A DNA stretch of 64,000 nt from CAUZIZ01 sp965218775 (GCA_965218775.1 CBDCLS010000006.1:1054001-1118000); one strand, 5' to 3'. Shown: positions 44,131-53,446, counted from the stretch's first letter. The notes: generated from the sequence alone by a model not told the origin. Numbers and translations: made by a program.

Positions 44131-44490
44131 TCACGCGTGGAGAGCTGTGGGTTCCAACGGGATACCGTCGCTCCAGAGCTTCTCCAACTGGTAGAACTCG
44201 CGGGCTCGAACCGAGAAGATGTGGACGACGAACTCGAGATAGTCGATCAGGATCCACTCGGCTTGCGGGTAGCCCTCCACATGGCTGGGTAAGAGACTGT
44301 CTTCCTTCTTCAGCCTGGCAAGTATTTCGTTACAAATGGCCTGGTTCTGCTTTGTGTTGAATCCGTGGCAGACGATGAAAAAGTCACTGAAGGAGGAGAG
44401 GTCGGAGATATCCAGTAGCAGAAGGCCGTCCCCTTGCTTGTCGTCAATGAGCCTGCAGATTTTCGACAGAACGGCTTTGGTTTCGCTCAT
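44131..44490 (-). CDS. rsfS: Ribosomal silencing factor RsfS
   Basis: A 119-residue protein of the RsfS/DUF143 family. LLLLDISDLSSFSDFFIVC, VEGYPQAEWILIDYLEFVVHIF and the REFYQLEKLWSDG ending are typical. It binds L14 of the 50S subunit and blocks subunit joining in slow growth. It overlaps the end of nadD by 47 bp, unusually long, so an internal start is possible. Confidence 0.95.
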   Translation of the reverse strand: MSETKAVLSKICRLIDDKQGDGLLLLDISDLSSFSDFFIVCHGFNTKQNQAICNEILARLKKEDSLLPSHVEGYPQAEWILIDYLEFVVHIFSVRAREFYQLEKLWSDGIPLEPTALHA

Positions 44491-45124
44491 AGAGCCTATA
44501 CTCTCGGATGTACTGGAGCACGGGTGCAGAGATGCTCTCTGGGTCGGGAAGCTGCCCCGCTGCGATTGCTCGCCGAATGTTGGTCGAGCTGATCGGAGGG
44601 GCTTCTATGTCGATGAGAAAAGATTGGCCTGTCTGGATGATCGGTTTGTCTGATGCCGACACCACCTTGATGCGTGTTCTGGCTGTCTCGTCGATCGTCA
44701 GTTGTTCGAGATCAGCTTCGGATCGGGTTCGTTGGACAAAGACGCAGCAATGCTCGCTGAGTAGGGTAGCATAATCCTTCCAGAGGTGGATCTCCTTGAG
44801 CGAGTCACTCCCTGCGATAAAACAAAAGTGATCTCTGGGATGATGATTTCGCAAGCACTCCAGGGTGGTGGCCGTATAGGAGCGCCCACCCTGTTCCAGC
44901 TCCAGGAGTGAAGCGCGAAGCCGCTCCTCGTAAAGGAGGTCGAGGACCACCATCGCGTAGCGGTGGAAAGAGCTAGTTATTCGAACCTTTTCTTTGTGGG
45001 GCGGCAGGTTGGACACCATGAAGAGGACCTGGTCCAGGCCGAAGATCTCCATGATGCGGTACGCGATGAAGGTATGGCCCCGGTGAATGGGGTCGAAGGT
45101 GCCACCCAGGATACCTAGGTTCAT
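44444..45124 (-). CDS. nadD: Nicotinate-nucleotide adenylyltransferase
   Basis: A 226-residue nucleotidyltransferase with GILGGTFDPIHRGHTFIA at the N-terminus (GTFDPIHxGH signature), NLPPHKE and the C-terminal ISSTNIRRAI motif. It forms deamido-NAD from nicotinate mononucleotide and ATP. ATG overlaps the stop of obgE by 4 bp, and the order obgE-nadD-rsfS is widely conserved. With nadA at 52.4 kb, two steps of NAD synthesis are in the window. Confidence 0.95.
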   Translation of the reverse strand: MNLGILGGTFDPIHRGHTFIAYRIMEIFGLDQVLFMVSNLPPHKEKVRITSSFHRYAMVVLDLLYEERLRASLLELEQGGRSYTATTLECLRNHHPRDHFCFIAGSDSLKEIHLWKDYATLLSEHCCVFVQRTRSEADLEQLTIDETARTRIKVVSASDKPIIQTGQSFLIDIEAPPISSTNIRRAIAAGQLPDPESISAPVLQYIREYRLYERNQSRSVENLQAH

Positions 45125-46119
45125 CCTTGTTTTGCTCCTAGCCGTTTTGCAATTGTCTGTTTGAGATCAGGCAGCCCTTCGCCGGTTGCTGCAGATATCT
45201 GGCTGAAGGGAAGACCCTTGTCTGCACAATACGACCGCAGGCGCTCCAGCTTTTTGGGTTCAGCGGCGTCCATTTTTGAGGCCGCGATGATCTGGGGCTT
45301 CTCCAGTAGCGCCGCGTCGTACAATTCCAGTTCCTGCATGATCGTATGGACTGAGTCGACTGGATCGTTTTCCTGGGCACCGCTTATATCGACCAGGTGG
45401 ACCAACAGGCGGCATCGCTCGATGTGTCTCAGAAACTGATCCCCCAGCCCATGGCCTGAGTGTGCTCCCTCTATCAGACCCGGGACATCGGCAACCACAA
45501 AGGTGTCGTAATCCGTCCACGAAACCACTCCCAGGTTCGGCGTGAGGGTGGTGAAGGGATAGTCTGCGATCTTGGGTTTGGCGCTGGAGAGAGCCGAAAT
45601 GAGCGTAGACTTGCCAGCATTCGGCAAGCCTATCAGTGCCACGTCCGCGAGGATTTTCAGTTCCAGTAGAAGGGTCAGTTCCTCGCCAGGATCGCCTCGG
45701 CTACGCTGTCGAGGAGCCCGGTCGGACGCGGTCGCGAAGGCGGCGTTGCCTTTTCCTCCCTTGCCTCCCTGAGCCGCCAGCTGCACTTGATCGGGAGCCT
45801 CGAAATCGAAGAGGAGGTCCCCAGTCTCGTCACAGATCTGCGTCCCTACCGGAAGCTCGATGGTGAGGTCCTTGCCCTGCTTGCCCTGCCGGTCATTGCC
45901 CGACCCATGCGAGCCGCTTCCGGCCTTGTAGTGCTGGTTGAACCGAAAGGGAAGGAGTGTGTTCAGATGAACTGTGCTGCGGAAATAGATGTCGCCACCA
46001 TCGCCTCCGTTGCCGCCGCTCGGCCCTCCGAAGGGAACATATTTCTCGCGCCTGAAAGCGATGCATCCGTCGCCGCCATCCCCGGCTTTTACGAAGATCT
46101 TCGCACGGTCGAGAAACAT
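45121..46119 (-). CDS. obgE: GTPase Obg
   Basis: A 332-residue P-loop GTPase. The N-terminal Obg fold is Gly-rich (FVKAGDGGDGCIAFRREKYVPFGGP), then G1 GLPNAGKSTLIS, the DYPFTTLTPNLG switch, VADVPGLIEGAHSG and a G4-like SKMD. No C-terminal extension, as is common. It takes part in late 50S assembly and the stringent response. It lies 55 bp downstream of rpmA, in the usual order. Confidence 0.96.
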   Translation of the reverse strand: MFLDRAKIFVKAGDGGDGCIAFRREKYVPFGGPSGGNGGDGGDIYFRSTVHLNTLLPFRFNQHYKAGSGSHGSGNDRQGKQGKDLTIELPVGTQICDETGDLLFDFEAPDQVQLAAQGGKGGKGNAAFATASDRAPRQRSRGDPGEELTLLLELKILADVALIGLPNAGKSTLISALSSAKPKIADYPFTTLTPNLGVVSWTDYDTFVVADVPGLIEGAHSGHGLGDQFLRHIERCRLLVHLVDISGAQENDPVDSVHTIMQELELYDAALLEKPQIIAASKMDAAEPKKLERLRSYCADKGLPFSQISAATGEGLPDLKQTIAKRLGAKQG

Positions 46120-46174
46120 AGCGACGCGGCCTGGAAAGATGAGGTGGGAGAATTCCAGACCATATGAGGTGGGT

Positions 46175-46432
46175 CTAGCTCTGCGCCATTACGTGGACGA
46201 ACTTTCCCAAGGACCCACGGTTCTGGAACTTCACTGTGCCGGTAATCAAGGCGAAAAGACTGTCGTCGCGGCCGCGTCCCACGTTGGAACCTGGTTTGAA
46301 GGGCGTACCCCTCTGACGAACGAGGATTGACCCTGCAGTCACCAGCTGACCGTCAAATCTCTTGACTCCGAGCCGCTTCGCCTGACTGTCTCGTCCATTT
46401 CGGGAGCTTCCCAGCCCCTTCTTGTGTGCCAT
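46175..46432 (-). CDS. rpmA: 50S ribosomal protein L27
   Basis: An 85-residue protein. MAHKKGLGSSRNGRDSQAKRLGVK is the L27 N-terminus, without the cleaved leader of Firmicutes, and QRGTPFKPGSNVGRGRDDSLFAL follows. It lies 5 bp after rplU. Confidence 0.97.
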   Translation of the reverse strand: MAHKKGLGSSRNGRDSQAKRLGVKRFDGQLVTAGSILVRQRGTPFKPGSNVGRGRDDSLFALITGTVKFQNRGSLGKFVHVMAQS

Positions 46433-46437
46433 GAGGT

Positions 46438-46941
46438 TTAGTCGTCCTTCCCTTTAGCTGGGGCCGATTTCGGCGTTCGCGCCTTGGCCGGACCGGGCTT
46501 CTTGGTGGCTGGAGTCGATTTAGATTTGCTGCCTCCAGCCGCTTTTGCCTTTGCTGCCGGGCTGGTCTTCGGCTTGGACGCCGCCTTCGTCTCCGTAGAG
46601 GCGGCCTTTTTCGACTCGGTCTTCTTCGAGCCCACAGCTATCTTGTCAATCTGGACCTGGGTGAAGAGCTGGCGATGTCCCCGCTTTCGCCGGTACATCT
46701 TGCGCCGCTTCATTTTGAAGACCAGGATTTTGTCCCCTTTTCCCTGGTCAACAATAGTGCCCACGACCTGGGCGCCTTGAAGCATGGGCTGGCCAACTTG
46801 GACGGAGTCGTCGCCGCCGACCAGGAGTACCTCATCGAAGCTGATTTCCTGGCCCACTTCTCCCTTCAGGCGTTCGAGGTTGAGGCGGGCACCCTCAGTC
46901 ACGTGGTACTGCTTACCGCCGCTTTGAATTATGGCGTACAA
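46438..46941 (-). CDS. rplU: 50S ribosomal protein L21 with long Lys/Ala/Pro tail
   Basis: About 167 residues from TTG 46941, preceded by GGAGG at 7 nt; the core LYAIIQSGGKQYHVTEGA and KMKRRKMYRRKRGHRQ is typical L21. Bacterial L21 usually has about 100 residues; here some 60 extra C-terminal residues are almost wholly Lys, Ala, Ser, Thr and Pro (KKAASTETKAAS, KKPGPAKARTPK). Such disordered basic tails bind RNA. Annotators may wrongly start it upstream at 47133, since the frame is open. Confidence 0.93.
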   Translation of the reverse strand: MYAIIQSGGKQYHVTEGARLNLERLKGEVGQEISFDEVLLVGGDDSVQVGQPMLQGAQVVGTIVDQGKGDKILVFKMKRRKMYRRKRGHRQLFTQVQIDKIAVGSKKTESKKAASTETKAASKPKTSPAAKAKAAGGSKSKSTPATKKPGPAKARTPKSAPAKGKDD

Positions 46942-47080
46942 GTCATTTCCTCCTTGGCCCGAAGCCGTCGGCGGTTCCGGGCTGACGAACCAGGGATTAT
47001 AGCCGTCAGCGGCTTCTCGTGTCAAAAATGAGACCGGCTCCACAGCCCTGCTGGTCCCACGTAGGCCGGAACCTGCAGGC

Positions 47081-48532
47081 TCACTTTCTCCAGAAGGGTC
47101 GGGTGAACAAGACCAAAAGGGTGTAATACTCAAGCCGTCCGGCTAGCATACAGCCACTCAATACCCACTTGGCCAAGGCTGGCAAATGACCGTAGTTCTC
47201 GCTGGGACCCACTTGTCCCAGGCCAGGACCGACGTTGAACATGGACGCCGCCACTGCAGCGATTGCGGTGAACACGTCTATACCCAGAGCGGTGAGACAG
47301 ACACAAGCTGCAAAGTTGATCAGCAGTGCCAGATAGACGAGGTTCAGAAGGCTCTGGATCGTGGTCTCGGGGATGGCCCTGCCACCGAAGCGGACCGCGA
47401 AGATCCCGTGGGGTTCCACGATTCGTTTGAACTCGCGAGCGACAACCCGCATCAATAGGACGACCCGTGCGGTTTTCATTCCTCCGGCCGTTGAACCGGT
47501 GCAGCCTCCAGCAAACATCAAGACGAGCAGCATCAATTGTGCGAACGGGCTCCAGCTCCCGAAGTCTGCGGTGGAGAAGCCGGTGGTGGTCATGATGGCA
47601 ACGACTTGAAAGAACCCCAACCGCATTGCCTCAGCCAGCAGTAACTCAGAATCGCGTGTGAGTTCCAGGGTAATCACAACTCCTACAATAGCGATCAGCG
47701 ACAGATAGAAGCGGGTTTCCCGGTCGGAGAAGAAGGAGGCGGGCTTTCGCTCGACGAAGAGCCGGTAGTGTTGGGTGAAGTTTATTCCCCCTAGGATCAT
47801 GAAGAGCACGATGATCCACTCGATTGTGGGACTATTGAAGGCCCCGACGCTGCCATCGCGCGTAGAGAATCCTCCTGTCGCCGTGGTGGAAAAGGCATGA
47901 CATATCGAATCGAAGAGAGGCATCCCTACCCACCAGAGGATGGCCGTCTCGATCACCGTGAGAGCCAGATAGATCTTCCACAGAGCCAGGGCAGCCTGGG
48001 CGATCCGGGGTTTGAGTTGCTCAGCTCGAGCTCCCGAGAACTCAGCGCGATAGAGCTCTCTTCCTCCGGTCCCGATGAGGGGGAGGATTGCAATGCCGAG
48101 AAGAATGATTCCCATTCCCCCCAACCAGTGCATCAGCGCGCGCCAGAACAGGAGACTGTCGGGAAGCGCCTCGACGTTCTCCAATACAGTGGCTCCCGTG
48201 GCCGTGAAACCGGAAACGGATTCGAAGAAGGCTGCGGAGAAAGTTGAGAAATGAGGGGAGAGGTAGAAAGGCAGTGCCCCGATGAAACTCGCTGCCAGCC
48301 AGGTGCCCACGACCAAGAGAATGCCTTCCCGCCGATTCAGCTCCTGCGGAGGACGTCTGGAGGCGAGAACAAGCGTGCCGCCCAGGAGCAGCGCAAAGGC
48401 CAGGGAGAAGGAAAGCGGGAGAAGACCGCTATCTTTGCTAAACAGGGAGAAGAGCGCCGTCGCCAGAAGGCTAGAGGACAGACCCAGGATGAAGTATCCC
48501 AGGAGCTGCAGCAAGTTGGCCCAATGGATCAC
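47081..48532 (-). CDS. trkH: Trk potassium uptake membrane subunit TrkH
   Basis: A 483-residue polytopic protein of the TrkH/KtrB family. Four filter loops occur: SGFTATGATV, STTATGGFST, TTTGFSTADFG and the C-terminal NVGPGLGQVG. AGGCTGSTAGGMKTARVV is conserved. It moves K+ through the membrane with the TrkA gating ring. It overlaps the trkA stop by 4 bp, so the two are coupled. Confidence 0.95.
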   Translation of the reverse strand: MIHWANLLQLLGYFILGLSSSLLATALFSLFSKDSGLLPLSFSLAFALLLGGTLVLASRRPPQELNRREGILLVVGTWLAASFIGALPFYLSPHFSTFSAAFFESVSGFTATGATVLENVEALPDSLLFWRALMHWLGGMGIILLGIAILPLIGTGGRELYRAEFSGARAEQLKPRIAQAALALWKIYLALTVIETAILWWVGMPLFDSICHAFSTTATGGFSTRDGSVGAFNSPTIEWIIVLFMILGGINFTQHYRLFVERKPASFFSDRETRFYLSLIAIVGVVITLELTRDSELLLAEAMRLGFFQVVAIMTTTGFSTADFGSWSPFAQLMLLVLMFAGGCTGSTAGGMKTARVVLLMRVVAREFKRIVEPHGIFAVRFGGRAIPETTIQSLLNLVYLALLINFAACVCLTALGIDVFTAIAAVAASMFNVGPGLGQVGPSENYGHLPALAKWVLSGCMLAGRLEYYTLLVLFTRPFWRK

Positions 48533-49905
48533 ACCCTTCCTCTTTGTGGTTCTTCCAAAAAGGTGCTTTCTATATAGGGAACCAGCCTTTCCAGGGCGAA
48601 AAAGATAACCCTGTCGTCAGGCAGGATGGTGGCATCACCCCTGGGCACCAGGACTTCTCCGGAGGGTCGGGCGATGGCTCCCACCACAGTTCCACGAGGG
48701 AAGTGCACTTCTCTCAGGGTCTTCCCGACATACCTTGATTCGGGTGTGGCCACCAACTCGATTGCCTCGGCTTCTTCCTCGAGGAAAGTCGTGACGGAAA
48801 GGACGTGTCCCTTGCGTACAAACTGGAGAATGCGGTCGACAACGGTCAGGCGAGTGCTGAAGGTCGAGTTGATACCCAAGAGTTGGGCCATAGGGAGAAA
48901 GTCGATGCGGTTGACCAGAGCCACCGCCTTGCGCGCATCTAGACGTTTGGCCAGCAGGGAAGCGATGATGTTTACTTCGTCGTTGCCGGTGAGCGCCAGG
49001 TAGGCGTCGATGCCCTCGACATTCTCTTCCCACAAGACGCGTCTGTCAGTGCCGTCACCGTGAACCACCACCGTGTCCTTCAAGAGCGTTGCGATCTTCT
49101 GGCAGCGGAGCAAATCGCGCTCGAAGAGCTTCACCTGCACACCCTGTTTCTCTAGTCTCAGGGCAACCGCAATACCCAGTTGCTTTCCGCCCACGATAAA
49201 CACGCGTTCCGCGCGTTTCTGTGCTTCGACCCCCATGAACTCCATCACCGAGTCCATCTCGTTCGCTGGTACGATGATGTAGACGTGATCTCCCGCCTGG
49301 AGGCGATCCCCTCCTCGGGGGATAATCACTCGTTGGCCCCGAAAGACCATTGCCATCAAAGAGTTTTTGGGAGGGCCAGCCTGGTCTAGCTCGCTCATGC
49401 TGCGTCCCACCACCCAACTGTCGCTCTCGACAGTCATGCCGAAAAGCTTCACCTTACCTTCTGCGAATTCCACGACGTCCGAGATTCCGGGCATCTCGAC
49501 TACCTGAAGAATTCGATCGGCTGTCTCCCGATCGGGGTGAATCACCAGATCCACATTAAGTAGATCGCTGCTGCAAATCGAACGCCAACGGTCCACTTCA
49601 TGGGTCCGAAGGCGGGCGACCTTTATCTTCACGTTGGGATGTGTCTGGGCAATGAGACAGCCCAGGACGTTGGCTTCGTCGCTGCTGGTGACCGCGATCA
49701 GCATGTCTGCTTCCTGCAGTCCCGCTCGTTCCAGGGTGCTGATGCTGTTCGCATGACCCTGCACGATCCGGGCATCCAGACCTTCCTCCAGACGCTGACA
49801 ACGATCCGGGTCGCCTTCGACGATGACGACTTCGTTCTTCTCCTGGACCAGTCTGCGGGCGACCAGCGACCCCACCGCCCCACCGCCCAAGATGACGATC
49901 CGCAT
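48529..49905 (-). CDS. trkA: Trk potassium uptake regulatory subunit TrkA
   Basis: A 458-residue cytoplasmic protein with two RCK halves. Rossmann loops GGGAVGSLVARRL (residues 7-19) and GGKQLGIAVALRL (about 235), each followed by a TrkA_C domain (TLREVHFPRGTVVGAIAR, and others). It binds NAD(H) or ATP and gates TrkH. Adjacent to trkH with a 4-bp overlap. Confidence 0.95.
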   Translation of the reverse strand: MRIVILGGGAVGSLVARRLVQEKNEVVIVEGDPDRCQRLEEGLDARIVQGHANSISTLERAGLQEADMLIAVTSSDEANVLGCLIAQTHPNVKIKVARLRTHEVDRWRSICSSDLLNVDLVIHPDRETADRILQVVEMPGISDVVEFAEGKVKLFGMTVESDSWVVGRSMSELDQAGPPKNSLMAMVFRGQRVIIPRGGDRLQAGDHVYIIVPANEMDSVMEFMGVEAQKRAERVFIVGGKQLGIAVALRLEKQGVQVKLFERDLLRCQKIATLLKDTVVVHGDGTDRRVLWEENVEGIDAYLALTGNDEVNIIASLLAKRLDARKAVALVNRIDFLPMAQLLGINSTFSTRLTVVDRILQFVRKGHVLSVTTFLEEEAEAIELVATPESRYVGKTLREVHFPRGTVVGAIARPSGEVLVPRGDATILPDDRVIFFALERLVPYIESTFLEEPQRGRV

Positions 49906-49913
49906 GTCCCTGC

Positions 49914-50168
49914 CTATTCCCTGGATCGATGTAAGTTGGCTCGCGGTTGGGCCTTGCCTGACCAGCGAAAAGAAGAGACCAGTTTTTGAAAAGGAGGGAG
50001 AGATCTTATCAGAGCCTTCCCGTCATTCGAAGAGAGGACAAAGATGGCGAAAAACCCGGGGGCCTCAGAAAATACGACTACCTCCTGTTTGCCCCCAGGG
50101 CACCTGCAGGATTTCGCAAAGAAAGATTGGAGCCCGGTCAACTCTAAATCCGAATCGCTGATCTTCAT
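49914..50168 (-). CDS. Possible small protein upstream of trkA
   Basis: An 84-codon frame whose ATG overlaps the stop of the preceding gene as ATGA, suggesting coupled translation. It has no recognised domain; the C-terminus is basic (RWSGKAQPRANLHRSRE). It might equally be a chance frame in the leader of trkA. The hairpin at 50050-50099 lies inside it. Confidence 0.28.
   Translation of the reverse strand: MKISDSDLELTGLQSFFAKSCRCPGGKQEVVVFSEAPGFFAIFVLSSNDGKALIRSLPPFQKLVSSFRWSGKAQPRANLHRSRE
50050..50099 (-). terminator. Possible hairpin terminator upstream of trkA
   Basis: On the minus strand CCTGGGGGC pairs with GCCCCCGGG, with a loop of about 27 bases, and TTTTT follows the stem. The long loop makes it a weak candidate; it may attenuate transcription between the small secreted protein and trkA. 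Confidence 0.3.
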
Positions 50169-50494
50169 TTCGGGACAATGTTGTTGAAAGCGATCAGCTC
50201 CAGTTCGCCAAATGCCTGCAAGGACTCCTCGGGCCCTCTTTCGACCAGTCGACCGAACGCGAGCACCTCCGTCTGCCTCCAGTCCGAGCCCTCCACATAC
50301 ATGACAAAGTTGGCAAGCTGCGCGGCCGAGCGGGCATCAATGATCCATCCATCCGGTTCGGTGACAAAGAAGGAAAAACCCTTCCCATAGATCTTCAGGG
50401 TTCGGCTTCCGAGTAGACTCGTCCCAGGGATAAAGAGGCAGGCTGAGAGGAGCAGGACCGAAGGCCATCTCATAAGGGAAAGTCTAACACGCAT
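50165..50494 (-). CDS. Small secreted hypothetical protein
   Basis: A 109-residue protein with a signal peptide (LMRWPSVLLLSACLFIPGTSLLG). The mature part, about 80 residues (LKIYGKGFSFFVTEPDGWIID, EVLAFGRLVERG), is beta-rich with no Cys. A start at ATG for M8 is also possible. I do not recognise the family. Divergent from gltA. Confidence 0.6.
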   Translation of the reverse strand: MRVRLSLMRWPSVLLLSACLFIPGTSLLGSRTLKIYGKGFSFFVTEPDGWIIDARSAAQLANFVMYVEGSDWRQTEVLAFGRLVERGPEESLQAFGELELIAFNNIVPK

Positions 50495-50607
50495 TGAGTT
50501 TCCATAAATAGTTGGCTATCCTATTAGTCCCCGGAAGTAGCACACGGTTCCTTGCTTTCTCCGTAGGGCTGAGAGACGATTTTTTCGGGAATCCGGAAAG
50601 GAAAACG

Positions 50608-51906
50608 ATGTCGGCAAAGACGGTCACTATCAGGGATAACCGCACCGGAAAAGAGTACGAGATCCCGATCGAAGACGAAACGATTCGAGCCAACGATTTG
50701 CGACAGATCAAGGTCTCGCCGGACGACTTCGGCCTGATGACTTACGATCCTGGCTTTTTGGCCACGGCCTCGTGCCGAAGCAAGATTACCTACATCGATG
50801 GCGACAAAGGTATCCTCGAATACAGGGGGTATCCCATCGAACAATTGGTCGAGGGTTACTCTCATCTCCACGTGGCCTATTTGCTGCTTCTGGGGGAGCT
50901 CCCGGACGAGGCGCAGTTTCGAGAATGGATTGATCAGATCCAGGAGCAGGCAGAGCTTCCGTCCCCGATCGAAAAGATGATCCAGGAGCTTCCCGCCGGA
51001 GTCTACCCAATGGGGGCTCTTGCCGGGGGTGTAGCAGCTCTGTCGATGTTCTACCCCGATGCTCTTCGGGTTGAATCTGAGGAAGCCCGCCGGCTGCAAA
51101 TCCACCGGCTGATCGCGAAGGTGCCCATCCTGGTTGCCTGTGTCTATCGACGGCTCAGGGGGGAATCCTTCGTCCCGCCCCAGGATGGCTTGTCTTGTGC
51201 CGCCAACCTTCTCCACATGATGTTCAGCCAGCCCGGCACTGGCTACGAGGTGGATCCAGTACTGGAGCAGGCCTTGGACACTCTTTTTGTCCTTCATGCA
51301 GACCACGAACAGAACTGCAGCACCAGCGCTATGCGCAGCGTGGGAAGCTCGGGTGCAGACCCGTATTCCGCTGCGGCAGCTGCGATTGGAGCACTTTCCG
51401 GCCCCTCACACGGTGGCGCCAATGAGGCCGTTATTCGGATGCTCGAAAAGATCGGTTCCAAAGAACAGGTCGCCGAGCACATTAGGAGGGTCAAGAAGGG
51501 TGAGATTCGTCTCATGGGTTTCGGACACCGGGTCTACAAGAACTACGATCCCCGTGCCAAGATCATCAAGCGATTGGCCCACCAGGTATTTCAGAAGACT
51601 GGATCAAGTCCGCTGCTGGACATAGCTTTGGAGCTAGAGGCGATTGCTCTGAAGGACGACTATTTCGTTTCCCGGAAGCTCTACCCGAACGTGGATTTCT
51701 ACTCTGGGCTGATTTATCAGGCTATGGGTTTCCCGTCTTCGTTGTTTACCACCCTTTTCGCCCTAGCCCGCACCGCCGGCTGGCTTGCCCAGTGGGATGA
51801 GATGCAGCGGGACCCTGAGTTGAAGATCTCACGGCCTCGCCAGATTTTTCAGGGGTATGCGCGTAGGGACGTTCCGTCCAGGGAGTCCGCTCAGATCTCA
51901 TCGTAG
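50608..51906 (+). CDS. gltA: Citrate synthase
   Basis: About 432 residues from ATG 50608. Catalytic His residues lie in HADHEQNCSTSA and GFGHRVYKNYDPRA, and the Asp in the segment NVDFYSGLIYQAMG. The N-terminal beta domain (TVTIRDNRTGKEYEIPIEDETIRA) marks it as the large type I citrate synthase of Gram-negative bacteria, often NADH-regulated. It condenses acetyl-CoA and oxaloacetate in the TCA cycle. Monocistronic by its spacing. Confidence 0.95.
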   Translation: MSAKTVTIRDNRTGKEYEIPIEDETIRANDLRQIKVSPDDFGLMTYDPGFLATASCRSKITYIDGDKGILEYRGYPIEQLVEGYSHLHVAYLLLLGELPDEAQFREWIDQIQEQAELPSPIEKMIQELPAGVYPMGALAGGVAALSMFYPDALRVESEEARRLQIHRLIAKVPILVACVYRRLRGESFVPPQDGLSCAANLLHMMFSQPGTGYEVDPVLEQALDTLFVLHADHEQNCSTSAMRSVGSSGADPYSAAAAAIGALSGPSHGGANEAVIRMLEKIGSKEQVAEHIRRVKKGEIRLMGFGHRVYKNYDPRAKIIKRLAHQVFQKTGSSPLLDIALELEAIALKDDYFVSRKLYPNVDFYSGLIYQAMGFPSSLFTTLFALARTAGWLAQWDEMQRDPELKISRPRQIFQGYARRDVPSRESAQISS

Positions 51907-52021
51907 TGGCTCCCTTCCTAGATGAAACCCATTTTCCATTTGCGAAAAGCTTCGGTCGGCCGCAAAGTCAACCCGCAGGCGGGGTTCCGGGATCGTTTCA
52001 GATCTGCCCGGTCGCTAGCGG

Positions 52022-52047
52022 ATTGACTGAGGGAATTGGAGTATAAT
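52022..52047 (+). promoter_or_regulatory. Candidate sigma-70-type promoter for the FmdB gene
   Basis: TTGACT at 52023 and TATAAT at about 52042 lie some 13-14 nt apart by my count, which is short for sigma-70 spacing. The hexamers are good, but the spacing weakens the call. Confidence 0.25.
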
Positions 52048-52054
52048 TAAGGCC

Positions 52055-52282
52055 ATGCCGATTTTTGAGTATCGTTGTCTGGACTGCGAGAACGAGTTTG
52101 AGAAGATCGTCTTGCGGAGCTCTGAAGAGGCGGAGTGCCCGAGCTGTCACGGCATGCACGCTGAGAAGCTACTCTCTGCTTTTGCCGTTGGGGGAAGTCC
52201 AGCTTCTTCCCTATCAAGTGAAACCGGGCCCTGCCACTGTGGAGCCCCTCGGCGTGGGATGTGTGACGATTTAGCGAACTAG
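52055..52282 (+). CDS. FmdB-family zinc ribbon protein
   Basis: A 75-residue protein. MPIFEYRCLDCENEFEKIV with CLDC and then CPSC is the FmdB/YgiA zinc ribbon; an extra CHCGAP near the C-terminus supplies more Cys. Role unknown, sometimes linked with regulation. The upstream TATAATTAAGG (about 52040) looks like a -10 region, with TTGACT about 17-18 nt before it. Confidence 0.88.
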   Translation: MPIFEYRCLDCENEFEKIVLRSSEEAECPSCHGMHAEKLLSAFAVGGSPASSLSSETGPCHCGAPRRGMCDDLAN

Positions 52283-52378
52283 CCTCAGAGGTGTGTCCCG
52301 GAGATCTCGTGCTCGGTCCTGTAGCGGGATCGGCACCGATTGGTCTCGCGATTACGGAGGGTTCGCTCAGGTAGAGAG

Positions 52379-53446
52379 ATGCATCAAACCTACTTGGAAG
52401 GCTACAAGGCCCGCCTCGAGGGCATCGGTCGTACCTTACAGGCCAAACCCGATCAGCACCTCGAGTTTCTGGGGAGGAAGGACCTGATCGAACGGATCTT
52501 GCTCCTGCGTGAACAGAAAGATGTACTTATTCTCGGACATAACTACATGGAGCCACTTATCTACCACCTGTCAGGTGAGAAGGAGCGGGGGGACTCACTT
52601 GCTCTGAGCCGATTAGCGGCCGAGTCGGACAAGCCGATTATCCTGTTCGATGGCGTTCGGTTTATGGCGGAGACGGCCAAGATCCTGAATCCAGAAAAAA
52701 AAGTGCTCATTGCAGATCTCGATGCTGGCTGCAGCCTAGCAGATCCATTCACGGCCGAGGATGTTCGCGACTATAGGCGACGCTATCCAGATGCTCCGGT
52801 TGTGACCTACATCAACAGCTATGCCAGCATCAAAGCCGAATCCGATTATTGCTGTACTTCCGCCAACGCACTCGAAGTGGTCGAACACTCCGCACGAGAG
52901 TTCCGCACCGAGAGGGTCATCTTCTTGCCCGATTCCCTTATGGGCGAGAATCTACAGCTGGAGTTCGACCGTAGGGGAGTGGCACTGGAGCTGATCTATC
53001 CGGGGAAATACGACCAACGGTTCGGTCGTTGCGAAGTGCATGAAAAATTCACTGCTCAGCACATCCTTGATATCCGGAAGCAGTTCAAGATCCCGAGAGG
53101 GGGCGAAGCCGCTGCGGTCCTGGTCCACTGGGAATGCCGGGCCGAGGTTGTGGAAGAGGCGGATTTTTGTGGCAGTACGTCTCAAATGGCCAACTACGTC
53201 AAGATGCATCCCGGGTTGGAACGTGTCTACTTGGCCACTGAATGCGAAATGGCGGCGAATCTCGCCACCGAGTTTCCCCAGGTCGAGTTTGTCCAGACCT
53301 GCAACGTCTTCTGCCAACATATGCGGAAGATCACACTCGATAAGATCCTCCACAGTCTGGAATTCGAGGTTTTCGAGGTAGAGGTGCCGGAGGCGACCAG
53401 ACGGGCTTCGCTGAGGGCCATCCAGCGGATGTTGGACATCGGCTAG
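52379..53446 (+). CDS. nadA: Quinolinate synthase
   Basis: About 355 residues from ATG 52379 (start weakly supported; in-frame codons extend to 52340). ILGHNYMEPLIYHLSGEKERGDSL, IADLDAGCSLAD, TSANALEVVE and the C-terminal TCNVFCQHM are NadA hallmarks. Cys in DAGCS, HWECR and TCNVFC are the likely iron-sulphur ligands. It makes quinolinate from iminoaspartate and dihydroxyacetone phosphate. No nadB or nadC lies nearby. Confidence 0.93.
   Translation: MHQTYLEGYKARLEGIGRTLQAKPDQHLEFLGRKDLIERILLLREQKDVLILGHNYMEPLIYHLSGEKERGDSLALSRLAAESDKPIILFDGVRFMAETAKILNPEKKVLIADLDAGCSLADPFTAEDVRDYRRRYPDAPVVTYINSYASIKAESDYCCTSANALEVVEHSAREFRTERVIFLPDSLMGENLQLEFDRRGVALELIYPGKYDQRFGRCEVHEKFTAQHILDIRKQFKIPRGGEAAAVLVHWECRAEVVEEADFCGSTSQMANYVKMHPGLERVYLATECEMAANLATEFPQVEFVQTCNVFCQHMRKITLDKILHSLEFEVFEVEVPEATRRASLRAIQRMLDIG

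Noticed and set aside
46942..47133. N-terminal extension of L21 to 47133
   Set aside because: It overlaps the end of trkH and does not resemble L21; TTG 46941 has a good ribosome site.
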